Source: Gammaproteobacteria bacterium HGW-Gammaproteobacteria-13
GTDB lineage: Bacteria > Pseudomonadota > Gammaproteobacteria > Pseudomonadales > Pseudomonadaceae
Length of the DNA stretch: 64,000 bases
Assembly: GCA_002840155.1 (NCBI GenBank)
Contig: PGZH01000007.1
Coordinates: 62,001-126,000, forward strand
Direction: 5' to 3'
Every line of letters begins with the position of its first letter. Position 1 is the stretch's first letter. Below, piece after piece: positions 58,019 to 64,000 of the stretch. The position numbers and the translations under genes were made by a program. The notes under the pieces are model-generated. The model was not told the DNA's origin. It saw only the letters and a list, made by a program, of their open reading frames with translations, and did not search any database.

Positions 58019-58536
58019 CTGCACTTGTATCGCTCAATCAGCCGCTGCTCGCGGCCAACGGCTTGGAGATGAATGTCAGCCGCCTGGACTTCAAGCGTCT
58101 GAAGCACAAGTACACCGAGTCTTCAGAAGCTGAGATGTCGGCGGCGGAATGGGATTTGGCCGAGTTGGAATACCGCCGCTTTCTGACCCTCAAGCGCTTC
58201 TATCCATCCGTGGCACTGGTGCCCAGCAAGGCAGTGGATGCCATATGGCATGCGCATATTCTGGACACCCGCGCCTACCGTGAAGACTGCCAGCAAGTGT
58301 TCGGTCGTTTTATCGACCACTACCCCTACTTCGGCATCTACGGCCAGGACGATTACCAAGAGCTAAAGAGCGCGTTTGCTCAGACAGTCGCGCTGTATGA
58401 GAAGCACTTTGGTGCATATCCAGGCGGCGGCAGCCAGGCGCAGGCCATGCGCTGCAAAGATCACGCGTGCCATGTGGAGTCCAAGTGTGCTTGCCGCGTT
58501 CAGGGTGCCTGTAAAGACGACGTCAGCGCTTATTAA
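58015..58536 (+). CDS. GRDP-like (glycine-rich domain protein-like, DUF1399-type) protein with cysteine-rich tail
   Basis: A 173-residue protein. Residues 45-130 match the DUF1399/GRDP pattern: EYRRFLTLKRFYP, LVPSKAVDAIWHAHILDTRAY, EDCQQVFGRFIDHYPYFG. The C-terminal 30 residues hold five cysteines spaced C-x4-C-x5-C-x-C-x5-C plus histidines (CKDHACHVESKCACRV then QGAC), like a small metal-binding or disulfide module. It is translationally coupled to the RelE/ParE-like gene (ATGA overlap) and followed 17 bases later by a proline-rich microprotein. The function of this family in bacteria is unknown. Confidence 0.72.
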   Translation: MTALVSLNQPLLAANGLEMNVSRLDFKRLKHKYTESSEAEMSAAEWDLAELEYRRFLTLKRFYPSVALVPSKAVDAIWHAHILDTRAYREDCQQVFGRFIDHYPYFGIYGQDDYQELKSAFAQTVALYEKHFGAYPGGGSQAQAMRCKDHACHVESKCACRVQGACKDDVSAY

Positions 58537-58553
58537 TTTCTGGAGAGTGAATC

Positions 58554-58691
58554 ATGAGCAAGCAACCCCAAAACCCAAGCCGCCCTGCCCCTCAGCCAGC
58601 TCCACGCCCGGCAGTGCCCAACCTGCCAAGCACGACGGGCAACAAGTCAGGCAGTGGTCGCGGTAATTACCCACCGGCCAAATCGAAGTAA
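58554..58691 (+). CDS. 45-residue proline-rich microprotein
   Basis: A short gene reading MSKQPQNPSRPAPQPAPRPA and continuing VPNLPSTTGNKSG, then SGRGNYPPAKSK. It is rich in proline, with a glycine/serine/asparagine basic tail and no cysteine. The ribosome binding site GGAGAG (58,542-58,547) is good, and it lies 17 bases behind the GRDP-like gene; a 12-base-pair hairpin follows. The composition suits a disordered or secreted peptide, but no export signal is seen. A modified-peptide precursor role is only a guess. Confidence 0.65.
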   Translation: MSKQPQNPSRPAPQPAPRPAVPNLPSTTGNKSGSGRGNYPPAKSK

Positions 58692-58700
58692 CGCAGTGGG

Positions 58701-58730
58701 TACGGCAGGCTCTGGCTTGAGCCTGCCGTA
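58701..58730. terminator. Hairpin at the right end of the island
   Basis: TACGGCAGGCTC / GAGCCTGCCGTA, a perfect 12-base-pair stem with a 6-base loop, lies 9 bases after the microprotein stop and 23 bases before the convergent AraC gene's stop. There is no T-run, so it may act as a bidirectional block. Confidence 0.6.
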
Positions 58731-58753
58731 TGGTGACGCTATGCAGTATTACC

Positions 58754-59773
58754 CTATTCCTCAGCGCGGTAATCGCTGGGCAGTTTACCCGTCCATTTCT
58801 TGAACGCACGGCGAAAATTCGACGGGTCGCTGAAGCCCAGCAGGTAGGCGATTTCATACAGCGGCAGGTGGGTGGTGGTGAGGTATTGCAGGGCCAGGCT
58901 CTTGCGCACTTCATCGAGCACTTGCTGGTAACTGGTGCCCATATTCGACAGGTGCCGGCGCAAACTGCGGCCGCTGGTGTGCAGGGCATCGGCGGCGCTG
59001 GCCAAGTCAGGGAAGTCGCCGGGGCGCGCCAGCAGCAAGCGGCGCACGCGGGTCAACAGGCCGTCCTGCACATCCAGGCTGGCCAGCAGGGCCTCGCATT
59101 GCTGCTCGCACATCTGCACCGTCGCTGGGTTGGCCAGGGCCATGGGCCGGTCCAGATAGCTGATCGGCATGCTCAGGCGGTGATAAGGCTGGTCAAACGC
59201 CACCGCGACGCCAAACAGCCGCTCGTAGCGCTCGGCGTAATGCGGCGCGGCATGGGCAAAGCCCACCTCGACCTCCTGCAGCCGCTCGCCGACCAGAAAG
59301 CGTGCGATGGTGTAGAGGCTGGTCAGTAAACCTTCGGCGGCGAAGCGACTGAGCGGGCCCAATGGCATGGTTTCACTGGCGCGCAGTTCGATCCGGGCAC
59401 CCAGCTCGACCATTTCCAGCTCATAGGTCAGGCCCAGTACGCGGTAGTACTTGAGGGCGAACTGCATGGCCTTGCCGAGGTTGGCGCTGGACAGCACGGC
59501 ATAACCGAGGATGCCGTGGGTTGAGACATTCAGCCGCTGACCGAGCAACAGGCCCAGCGCCGGTTCATCACACAGGCGCAAGGCGCTGCTGGTGAGTTGG
59601 GTGAAATCAATAAAGGACAAGCGTCCCTGCGGGTTGCCCAGCACTTCGGGGCGCACCCGCGCCTCGGCAAACAGCTGTGCACGCGGTACGCCCAGCTCCT
59701 CGACCAGGTCGAGCAAGGCGGCGGCGTAGGCGACGGGAACCAGTTCGGCGGAGAAATTCAATGATGGCTTCAT
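58754..59773 (-). CDS. AraC-family transcriptional regulator
   Basis: A 339-residue regulator. The N-terminal 200 residues are the arabinose-binding-like domain of the ToxR/OruR subgroup (LSFIDFTQLTSSALRLCDEPALGLLLGQRLNVS), and the C-terminus carries the AraC double helix-turn-helix (HTSGRSLRRHLSNMGTSYQQVL and YEIAYLLGFSDPSNFRRAFKKWTG). ATG 59,773 is used. A 15-base sequence just upstream is repeated 88 bases before the divergent hydrolase gene, so both are probably controlled by this protein. Confidence 0.9.
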   Translation of the reverse strand: MKPSLNFSAELVPVAYAAALLDLVEELGVPRAQLFAEARVRPEVLGNPQGRLSFIDFTQLTSSALRLCDEPALGLLLGQRLNVSTHGILGYAVLSSANLGKAMQFALKYYRVLGLTYELEMVELGARIELRASETMPLGPLSRFAAEGLLTSLYTIARFLVGERLQEVEVGFAHAAPHYAERYERLFGVAVAFDQPYHRLSMPISYLDRPMALANPATVQMCEQQCEALLASLDVQDGLLTRVRRLLLARPGDFPDLASAADALHTSGRSLRRHLSNMGTSYQQVLDEVRKSLALQYLTTTHLPLYEIAYLLGFSDPSNFRRAFKKWTGKLPSDYRAEE

Positions 59774-59788
59774 GGGCTTCTTATTATC

Positions 59789-59803
59789 TGGCCAGATATG
59801 ACC
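59789..59803 (+). promoter_or_regulatory. Candidate AraC operator, copy 1
   Basis: TGGCCAGATATGACC, 15 bases upstream of the AraC start. It matches copy 2 at 60,062-60,076 at 14 of 15 positions and in the same orientation. It would fit autoregulation. Confidence 0.5.
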
Positions 59804-60061
59804 ACTGGCAGCGACGATAACCCTGTTCGACAAAAGCCGACAAGGGCATCCCTGCACCGTAGGGCCAGGTCAGTCGCCTACGTCGGTTGTACGCAGGCTT
59901 TGGCCATACTCAGGACTTAATCGGCCGATCACCACAGCCGAAGGTTGGGCGCAGGCATGGCGCGGGTGTCTTCCACGTCCAGGCAAGCGCTCTAGCACGC
60001 AGATTTGCTAACCCACGCACGGCGCTGACACGCCATAAAGCCTGGTACACCCGTGCAATAT

Positions 60062-60076
60062 TGGCCATATATGACC
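60062..60076 (+). promoter_or_regulatory. Candidate AraC operator, copy 2
   Basis: TGGCCATATATGACC, 87 bases upstream of the hydrolase start, a usual distance for class I AraC activation. One mismatch to copy 1. Confidence 0.5.
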
Positions 60077-60163
60077 GAAATATTGGCTGTTGTGAACCTT
60101 TGCCGAAGCGCTTGGCGAATCCATAGTGAAGTCACGCTTTAGTCACAGACTCAGGGAGTCAGC

Positions 60164-61003
60164 ATGGTCAGCACTACCCCGGAAGGTTTGCAGATTCGTC
60201 CACGGCATATGGATTTCGATTTCCCCAATCCGCTACCGCGCCACTGGCACAGTGGGGATGCCTTCAAAAGCCATTTGTTCGATGCCATGTCGGTGCTGTT
60301 CCCCGATGGCGAGCGCTTCTTTATCGACTCGGTGCGGCACTTCCGCGACCAGATCGATGACCCGGTGCTGAAAGAGCAGATCCGTGGCTTTATCGGCCAG
60401 GAAGGCCACCACAGCCGCGAGCATCTGGAATACAGCAATCGCCTGCGTGACCTGGGTTACAACATCACCCGTATCGAAAAACGCGCCCAGGCGCGGATTC
60501 GCTACACCCAGAAGAAGTTCTCACCGCAAAGGCAACTGGCAGCAACGGCCGCGCTGGAACACATCACCGCGATCATGGCCGATGGCCTGCTCAAGGACCC
60601 GAAACATCTGGAAGGCGCCCACCCCACCATGGTGCGCCTGTGGCGCTGGCACGCGCTGGAGGAAACCGAGCACAAGGCAGTGGCCTTCGACGTGTACAAC
60701 CAGGTCTGCGGCAGCCGCAAACTGCTGCGCAGGGCCATGATGATGGGCACCTTCTTCTTCGTGCTCGACACCACTCGCGGCCTGGCGCATATGCTCAAAC
60801 AGGACGGTCTGCTGTGGAACTGGCGCGTGTGGCGCGATGGCATCCAGTGGATGTGGGGCAAGGAAGGTGTGTTCCGCCCACTGATCAGCACCTATCGCGA
60901 CTTCTTCAAACCCAATTTCCACCCCTGGGAGCACAACAACCTGGAACTGCTCTACCAGACCCGCGCGGAGTTCGATCTACCGGTACAAAGCCAGGCGGCC
61001 TAA
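60164..61003 (+). CDS. Predicted metal-dependent hydrolase (PF10118 type)
   Basis: A 279-residue protein. The pattern matches the metal-dependent hydrolase family PF10118: RPRHMDFDFP at the start, FIGQEGHHSREHLEYSN and WRWHALEETEHKAVAFDVY, each giving Glu/His ligands as in diiron proteins. A hydrophobic segment (FFFVLDTTRGLAHML) may be membrane-associated. The substrate is unknown. Good ribosome binding site (GGGAG). The divergent AraC gene is its likely regulator; an alpha/beta hydrolase and a TetR regulator follow on the other strand. Confidence 0.85.
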   Translation: MVSTTPEGLQIRPRHMDFDFPNPLPRHWHSGDAFKSHLFDAMSVLFPDGERFFIDSVRHFRDQIDDPVLKEQIRGFIGQEGHHSREHLEYSNRLRDLGYNITRIEKRAQARIRYTQKKFSPQRQLAATAALEHITAIMADGLLKDPKHLEGAHPTMVRLWRWHALEETEHKAVAFDVYNQVCGSRKLLRRAMMMGTFFFVLDTTRGLAHMLKQDGLLWNWRVWRDGIQWMWGKEGVFRPLISTYRDFFKPNFHPWEHNNLELLYQTRAEFDLPVQSQAA

Positions 61004-61026
61004 GCCTGGGGCTAAAGCAAAACGAC

Positions 61027-61051
61027 AAGGGAGCCGTATGGCTCCCTTTTT
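61027..61051 (+). terminator. Rho-independent terminator of the hydrolase gene
   Basis: AGGGAGCC-GTAT-GGCTCCCT followed by TTTT, 24 bases after the stop codon. Stem of 8 base pairs. Confidence 0.9.
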
Positions 61052-61070
61052 AGTGTGCGTCAGCATTTCT

Positions 61071-61137
61071 GTAGCCCGGATGTAATCCGGGGAAATTTCC
61101 CGTCAACCAATCCGCTCCCGGATTGCATCCGGGCTAC
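61071..61137. repeat. Inverted repeat GTAGCCCGGAT type, second copy
   Basis: GTAGCCCGGATGTAATCC and its partner GGATTGCATCCGGGCTAC, the same family as 18,958-19,025. It lies in the convergent gap between the metal-dependent hydrolase and the alpha/beta hydrolase. Confidence 0.8.
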
Positions 61138-61195
61138 GCCCCGCGCCTCCTGAAGCTGCGGGCCACGGCGCAACCGCAGCCCGCATATCCAAAAA

Positions 61196-62137
61196 TCACC
61201 CCTGAAGAAAACGCAGGGTATCGGCCGCGCTTTGCTGTGGGATTTCTTCCATCGGAATATGCCCAACACCTGGGTAGGTTTTTACCTGAATCCCCAGCAG
61301 GTCACGCTGCCACAGCGGTACGTGCTTGGGCGAAATCCAGCGATCACGCTCGCCCCACAGCAGCAGCGTCGGCGCCTGAATCTGCGCGACCCGCGCCGAA
61401 GTACCGTGCAGCTCTTCTTTATTGACCTTGAGCAGCACGCGGAAGATATCCATCATCGCCCGGCGATTGCCCGGTCGCCGTGTCAGGTCGTTGTAACGGT
61501 CTACCACGCCCGGTTTGATCCGTGCTGGTTCGCCATAGACTTCCTTGATGCCCTGGGCGATCAGCGCGCGCGGCATCCACAGCGGCATGGCCACGGTGGC
61601 ACCGGGCAAAGCGGCAGCGGCAATCATCCACGGCACCTTGTGCATGTGATAACCGGCCGGGTCGATCAGCACCAGCTTTTCCACCCGCTGCGGCTGCGCC
61701 AGGGCGAAGTTCCAGGCGATATAACCGCCCAGTGAGTTGCCGACAATCGACGCCTTGCTCACGCCCAGGTAGTCGAGCAGCAGACCGAATACCTTGATCA
61801 TCCGCTCGGCGGAATACACGCCATCACGGGCCGGGCCGGTGAGGCCGAAGCCCGGCACATCGAAGCGGATCACCCGGTAATCGGCGGCAAAAGCTGGCAA
61901 CCAGTCATCCCAGGTGTGCAGCGAAGCCACTACGCCGTGGATCAATACCAACACCGGTTTGTCGCGACTGCCCTCATCGCGGTAGTGCAGATTGAAGCCG
62001 TCGAGTTCGATATAGCGCGAGCCATTGGCGGCATTGCCATAGCGCGCCTTGAGGCTTTCCAGCGGCAAAGCGCCGAAACCCAGGCGGGCAAAACCGGCAG
62101 CCAGTGGCGGCATCAGCGGAAGACTGGAAGCAGACAT
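61196..62137 (-). CDS. Alpha/beta-fold hydrolase
   Basis: A 313-residue hydrolase. The catalytic serine is in the nucleophile elbow GNSLGG (residues about 133-138), the oxyanion region LIHGVVAS, the acid in WGERDRW and the histidine in VGHIPMEE. No signal peptide. Such enzymes hydrolyse esters or related bonds in hydrophobic substrates; the true substrate is not evident. The start at 62,137 has GAGGTG at good spacing. A TetR regulator gene lies 79 bases upstream on the same strand and may control it. Confidence 0.9.
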   Translation of the reverse strand: MSASSLPLMPPLAAGFARLGFGALPLESLKARYGNAANGSRYIELDGFNLHYRDEGSRDKPVLVLIHGVVASLHTWDDWLPAFAADYRVIRFDVPGFGLTGPARDGVYSAERMIKVFGLLLDYLGVSKASIVGNSLGGYIAWNFALAQPQRVEKLVLIDPAGYHMHKVPWMIAAAALPGATVAMPLWMPRALIAQGIKEVYGEPARIKPGVVDRYNDLTRRPGNRRAMMDIFRVLLKVNKEELHGTSARVAQIQAPTLLLWGERDRWISPKHVPLWQRDLLGIQVKTYPGVGHIPMEEIPQQSAADTLRFLQG

Positions 62138-62216
62138 GCAGGCACCTCTAGATTGTTGTTATGGGAAAGACGCATCCGGTCTATCAGAGCACGCCCACTT
62201 AAACCTGACGCCTAAC

Positions 62217-62897
62217 CTAGGTTGAGCTGGGCGCAGGACACAGCGAGGCAATCAGCAGCTCGCTGAGCACGCGCTTGGCCTGTTCGATTTCCGCACGGCT
62301 GGCGGCGCGGCCAAGCAGTTCCAAGGAGGCCGCCTCCATGGCCCAGATCAGCGCACGATAAGTCAGCGGCTCGGCGGCCTGGGTCGCGCCATGCAGACGT
62401 TCGGCAAGCAATCGCGCCATCTCGGTATGCGCCCGCTGCCGGTGTGCGGCCAGCGGAGAATCGGCGCGCAGGGCTTCTTCCTGCATCAGGCGGATAATCG
62501 GCCCGACCGCCAGGTGATAGTCGAAGTAGCGCCCGACCATGCCCTGTAACCAGGCCTGTGGACTGCCGGCGATGCTCTGCATTTCACTAAAGCGCGACAG
62601 CAGCAGGGATACCGCCGTCTGGTAGATGCCTTCGAGCACCTGCATCTTGTTCTCGAAGTATTTGTAGAAGGTGCGCCGCGACACATTGGCGGCCGCCAGC
62701 AGGTCATTCACCGTGGTGTCGGCCAGGCCCTTGCGGGCAAATACCGGAATTGCCGCCAGCTGGATATTGGTACGCTGCAGATGGCCGATCAGCGGCCCGT
62801 CGCCGTCCTGTTCCTGCTGCTGGGCTACGGCACCGTAACCGCCGAGGTCTTCAAATACCGCGCGAACGGCACCCAGTTCTGCCAAGGCCTGCTGCAT
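62217..62897 (-). CDS. TetR-family transcriptional regulator
   Basis: A 226-residue regulator. The helix-turn-helix (AAIPVFARKGLADTTVNDLLAAANVSRRTFYKYFENKMQVLEG) lies about 45 residues into the chain, so there is an N-terminal extension unusual for TetR proteins. I use ATG 62,897, with GGGA upstream; the frame runs to 62,963, which would leave only 18 bases to the divergent gene and would lengthen the extension further. It probably represses the neighbouring exported protein gene or the alpha/beta hydrolase. Confidence 0.85.
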   Translation of the reverse strand: MQQALAELGAVRAVFEDLGGYGAVAQQQEQDGDGPLIGHLQRTNIQLAAIPVFARKGLADTTVNDLLAAANVSRRTFYKYFENKMQVLEGIYQTAVSLLLSRFSEMQSIAGSPQAWLQGMVGRYFDYHLAVGPIIRLMQEEALRADSPLAAHRQRAHTEMARLLAERLHGATQAAEPLTYRALIWAMEAASLELLGRAASRAEIEQAKRVLSELLIASLCPAPSST

Positions 62898-62981
62898 TGC
62901 ACGTTTCCCAACCAAGGCGCGGGTGACGCGAGCCGCCAAGCTGGTTACGCTGAGCCACGCCATCGCCGCAGGATTATTGTT

Positions 62982-63851
62982 GTGCTGAACACGCTAACAC
63001 GCCGCCCTTACCTACCGCTGGCCATCCTTTTGCTGGTTCTGCTGTCGCCTGTGCAGGCCGCTGAACTGTTCTATCTCGGGCAGAAGATTCCCGATATCCA
63101 CAAGCCCTGGAACAGCGCTGACTACCAACAACTGCTGGAGGCGCTGAACAAGGTCGACAGCACCCAGCTCAACGCCCTGCCCCGGCGTAGCGGCGAGTTC
63201 ACCGGACCGATCTACCAGCGCATGGTCAGTGAAGAGAACTTCCGCCCGCAGCTGAATATCTACGCCCCCCTTGAACTACGGCAGAACGAAGCCCGCGAAG
63301 CGCTGTTCCGCCTCAAGGAACTGATGCGCCTGTATTTTGATTTTCGCGCCGTACAACAGCCCTATGCCGCCGAGGCGCTGGGTTTGATGAGTTATTCACT
63401 GCGCCAGCAGGCGGTGCTGTTTACCCTGACTACCGAATTCTGGATGACCCTCTCGCAAAGCGAGCAAAGCAACCCGGTGCGTCTGCAAGGCCTGCATGAA
63501 ACCAAGGCAGCGGCGGCCATGCTCACCTCCAGCGCATTGGATTACCTGGGCCTGACCAAACAGTTTGGTCGTGAAGAACTGGTGCTCTACAGCGCCGAGC
63601 TGAGCAAACAGTTGCCCGAGCTGTTTATCCATTTAAGTGGGGATGTGCGCGGGACCTTGCTGCAACGCGTCGAGCAGCTTACCCAGCAGCACGCCTACGC
63701 AGAAGTGCAGCAAAACATGCGCGAGCTACAGCCGGTGCTGCTGAGCATCCAGCAGGATGTTCACGAGAAGCTGGCGGCCGCTGCCGCGCAACCGCGCAAA
63801 ACGCCGACGCGCAGCCTAGACCTGTCGGTTCCGGCGGAATCAGCGCAGTAA
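62982..63851 (+). CDS. Exported protein of unknown function
   Basis: A 289-residue protein with a signal peptide (about residues 10-27, ending VQA-AE) and a largely helical mature part, including KAAAAMLTSSALDYLGLT. No family is recognised. I use GTG 62,982 with AGGA 8 bases upstream; upstream codons in the long frame would cover the divergent TetR gene's start. Its 3' end overlaps the last gene of the window by 12 bases on opposite strands. Confidence 0.75.
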   Translation: MLNTLTRRPYLPLAILLLVLLSPVQAAELFYLGQKIPDIHKPWNSADYQQLLEALNKVDSTQLNALPRRSGEFTGPIYQRMVSEENFRPQLNIYAPLELRQNEAREALFRLKELMRLYFDFRAVQQPYAAEALGLMSYSLRQQAVLFTLTTEFWMTLSQSEQSNPVRLQGLHETKAAAAMLTSSALDYLGLTKQFGREELVLYSAELSKQLPELFIHLSGDVRGTLLQRVEQLTQQHAYAEVQQNMRELQPVLLSIQQDVHEKLAAAAAQPRKTPTRSLDLSVPAESAQ

Positions 63852-64000
63852 GCCAAGGCTCTTGGCCCGCGCCACCGCCTGGGTGCGTCGCTCGACGCCG
63901 AGCTTGCTATTGATATGGCGGGCGTGGGTCTTCACCGTGTGCAGGGAGATAAACAGGCTGTCGCTGATCTCCTGGTTGGAGCAGCCCTGGGCGATCAGCT
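63840..64000 (-). CDS. MalT-like LuxR-family regulator, C-terminal fragment
   Basis: Only the last 53 residues are in the window; the gene continues to the right. They form the LuxR helix-turn-helix (LIAQGCSNQEISDSLFIS, LHTVKTHARHINSKLGVERR, ending SLGLLR). This is closely related to the end of the regulator at 5,064-7,604, which reads LIAQGLSNQEVAEQLFIS and ends ALGFF. The stop codon is TGA (reverse strand 63,842-63,840), inside the 3' end of the convergent exported-protein gene. Confidence 0.88.
   Translation of the reverse strand, partial: LIAQGCSNQEISDSLFISLHTVKTHARHINSKLGVERRTQAVARAKSLGLLR

Larger units (their letters stand above)
52911..58691 (+). mobile_element. Putative integrase-borne genomic island
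   Basis: The stretch starts with an integrase, contains an abortive-infection-type gene and then a compact same-strand series of unfamiliar genes. The flanking genes (metallo-beta-lactamase-fold hydrolase, AraC regulator) are ordinary. I did not find direct repeats or a tRNA at either edge, so the limits are estimates: left at about 52,870 and right at about 58,700 where a hairpin follows the last gene. Codon use in the integrase and Abi genes looks less GC-biased than elsewhere. Confidence 0.55.
59774..60163. other. 390-base divergent intergenic region, AraC / hydrolase
   Basis: No gene with a ribosome binding site is seen here. It contains the two TGGCCA(G/T)ATATGACC repeats listed separately, next to each flanking gene. 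The GC-rich middle (59,880-60,010) shows nothing recognisable. Confidence 0.5.

Noticed and set aside
52866..58753. Direct repeats as island attachment sites
   Set aside because: Comparing the sequences at both edges by eye showed no repeat longer than chance; an empty site is needed for certainty.

Overview
The window reads as the chromosome of a Pseudomonas species: high GC throughout, with signature Pseudomonas genes and arrangements. These include an MvaT nucleoid protein, a gcvH-gcvP-glyA-sdaA-gcvT operon behind a sigma-54 promoter, a DUF1302/DUF1329 exported pair beside a MalT-like LuxR regulator, a LexA-controlled yebG, and many intergenic REP-like inverted repeats of the GTAGG...CCTAC type. 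I saw no rRNA, tRNA, CRISPR array or insertion sequence.

Layout. 0-5 kb: the end of a SNF2-type helicase, a PsiE-like membrane protein, yebG with a SOS box, a leucine-dehydrogenase-like enzyme and a SirB1-family protein. 5-11 kb: a MalT-like LuxR regulator followed, on the same strand, by the DUF1329 and DUF1302 genes. 11-19 kb: the glycine/serine catabolic operon, in which the glycine cleavage proteins H, P and T, serine hydroxymethyltransferase and serine dehydratase turn glycine into C1 units, serine, pyruvate and ammonia. A consensus sigma-54 promoter and three candidate GcsR-type sites precede it. 19-31 kb: a mixed housekeeping stretch holding an M14 peptidase, two lipoproteins, a solute-binding protein, a HerA-like ATPase, a chemoreceptor with a complete amino-acid-binding motif, a CBS protein, purU, mvaT and sbcB. 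31-38 kb: a tightly overlapping RDD / SpoIIM / DUF4129 / DUF4350 / MoxR / DUF58 membrane operon. 38-45 kb: nitroreductase, glutathione peroxidase, SlyD, then DUF3565-ackA-pta and a YihG-like acyltransferase. 45-53 kb: a CHASE hybrid histidine kinase with a REC-GGDEF-EAL response regulator, an OmpA lipoprotein and a metallo-beta-lactamase-fold hydrolase.

52.9-58.7 kb is the accessory region: a tyrosine integrase, a HEPN-type Abi protein, and then a compact same-strand set of mostly unrecognised genes (55,247-58,691). This set contains a membrane protein, a secreted Rap1a/Tai-like protein, a RelE/ParE-like small protein whose ribosome binding site lies in a perfect hairpin, a GRDP-like protein with a cysteine-rich tail, and a 45-residue proline-rich peptide. 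It is the best candidate here for an undescribed system.

58.7-64 kb: an AraC regulator with a repeated candidate operator upstream of itself and of a divergent diiron-like hydrolase, an alpha/beta hydrolase, a TetR regulator, an exported protein, and the C-terminus of a second MalT-like LuxR regulator that is a close paralogue of the one at 5 kb.

All functional names rest on recognising motifs and family features by eye; no database search was run.
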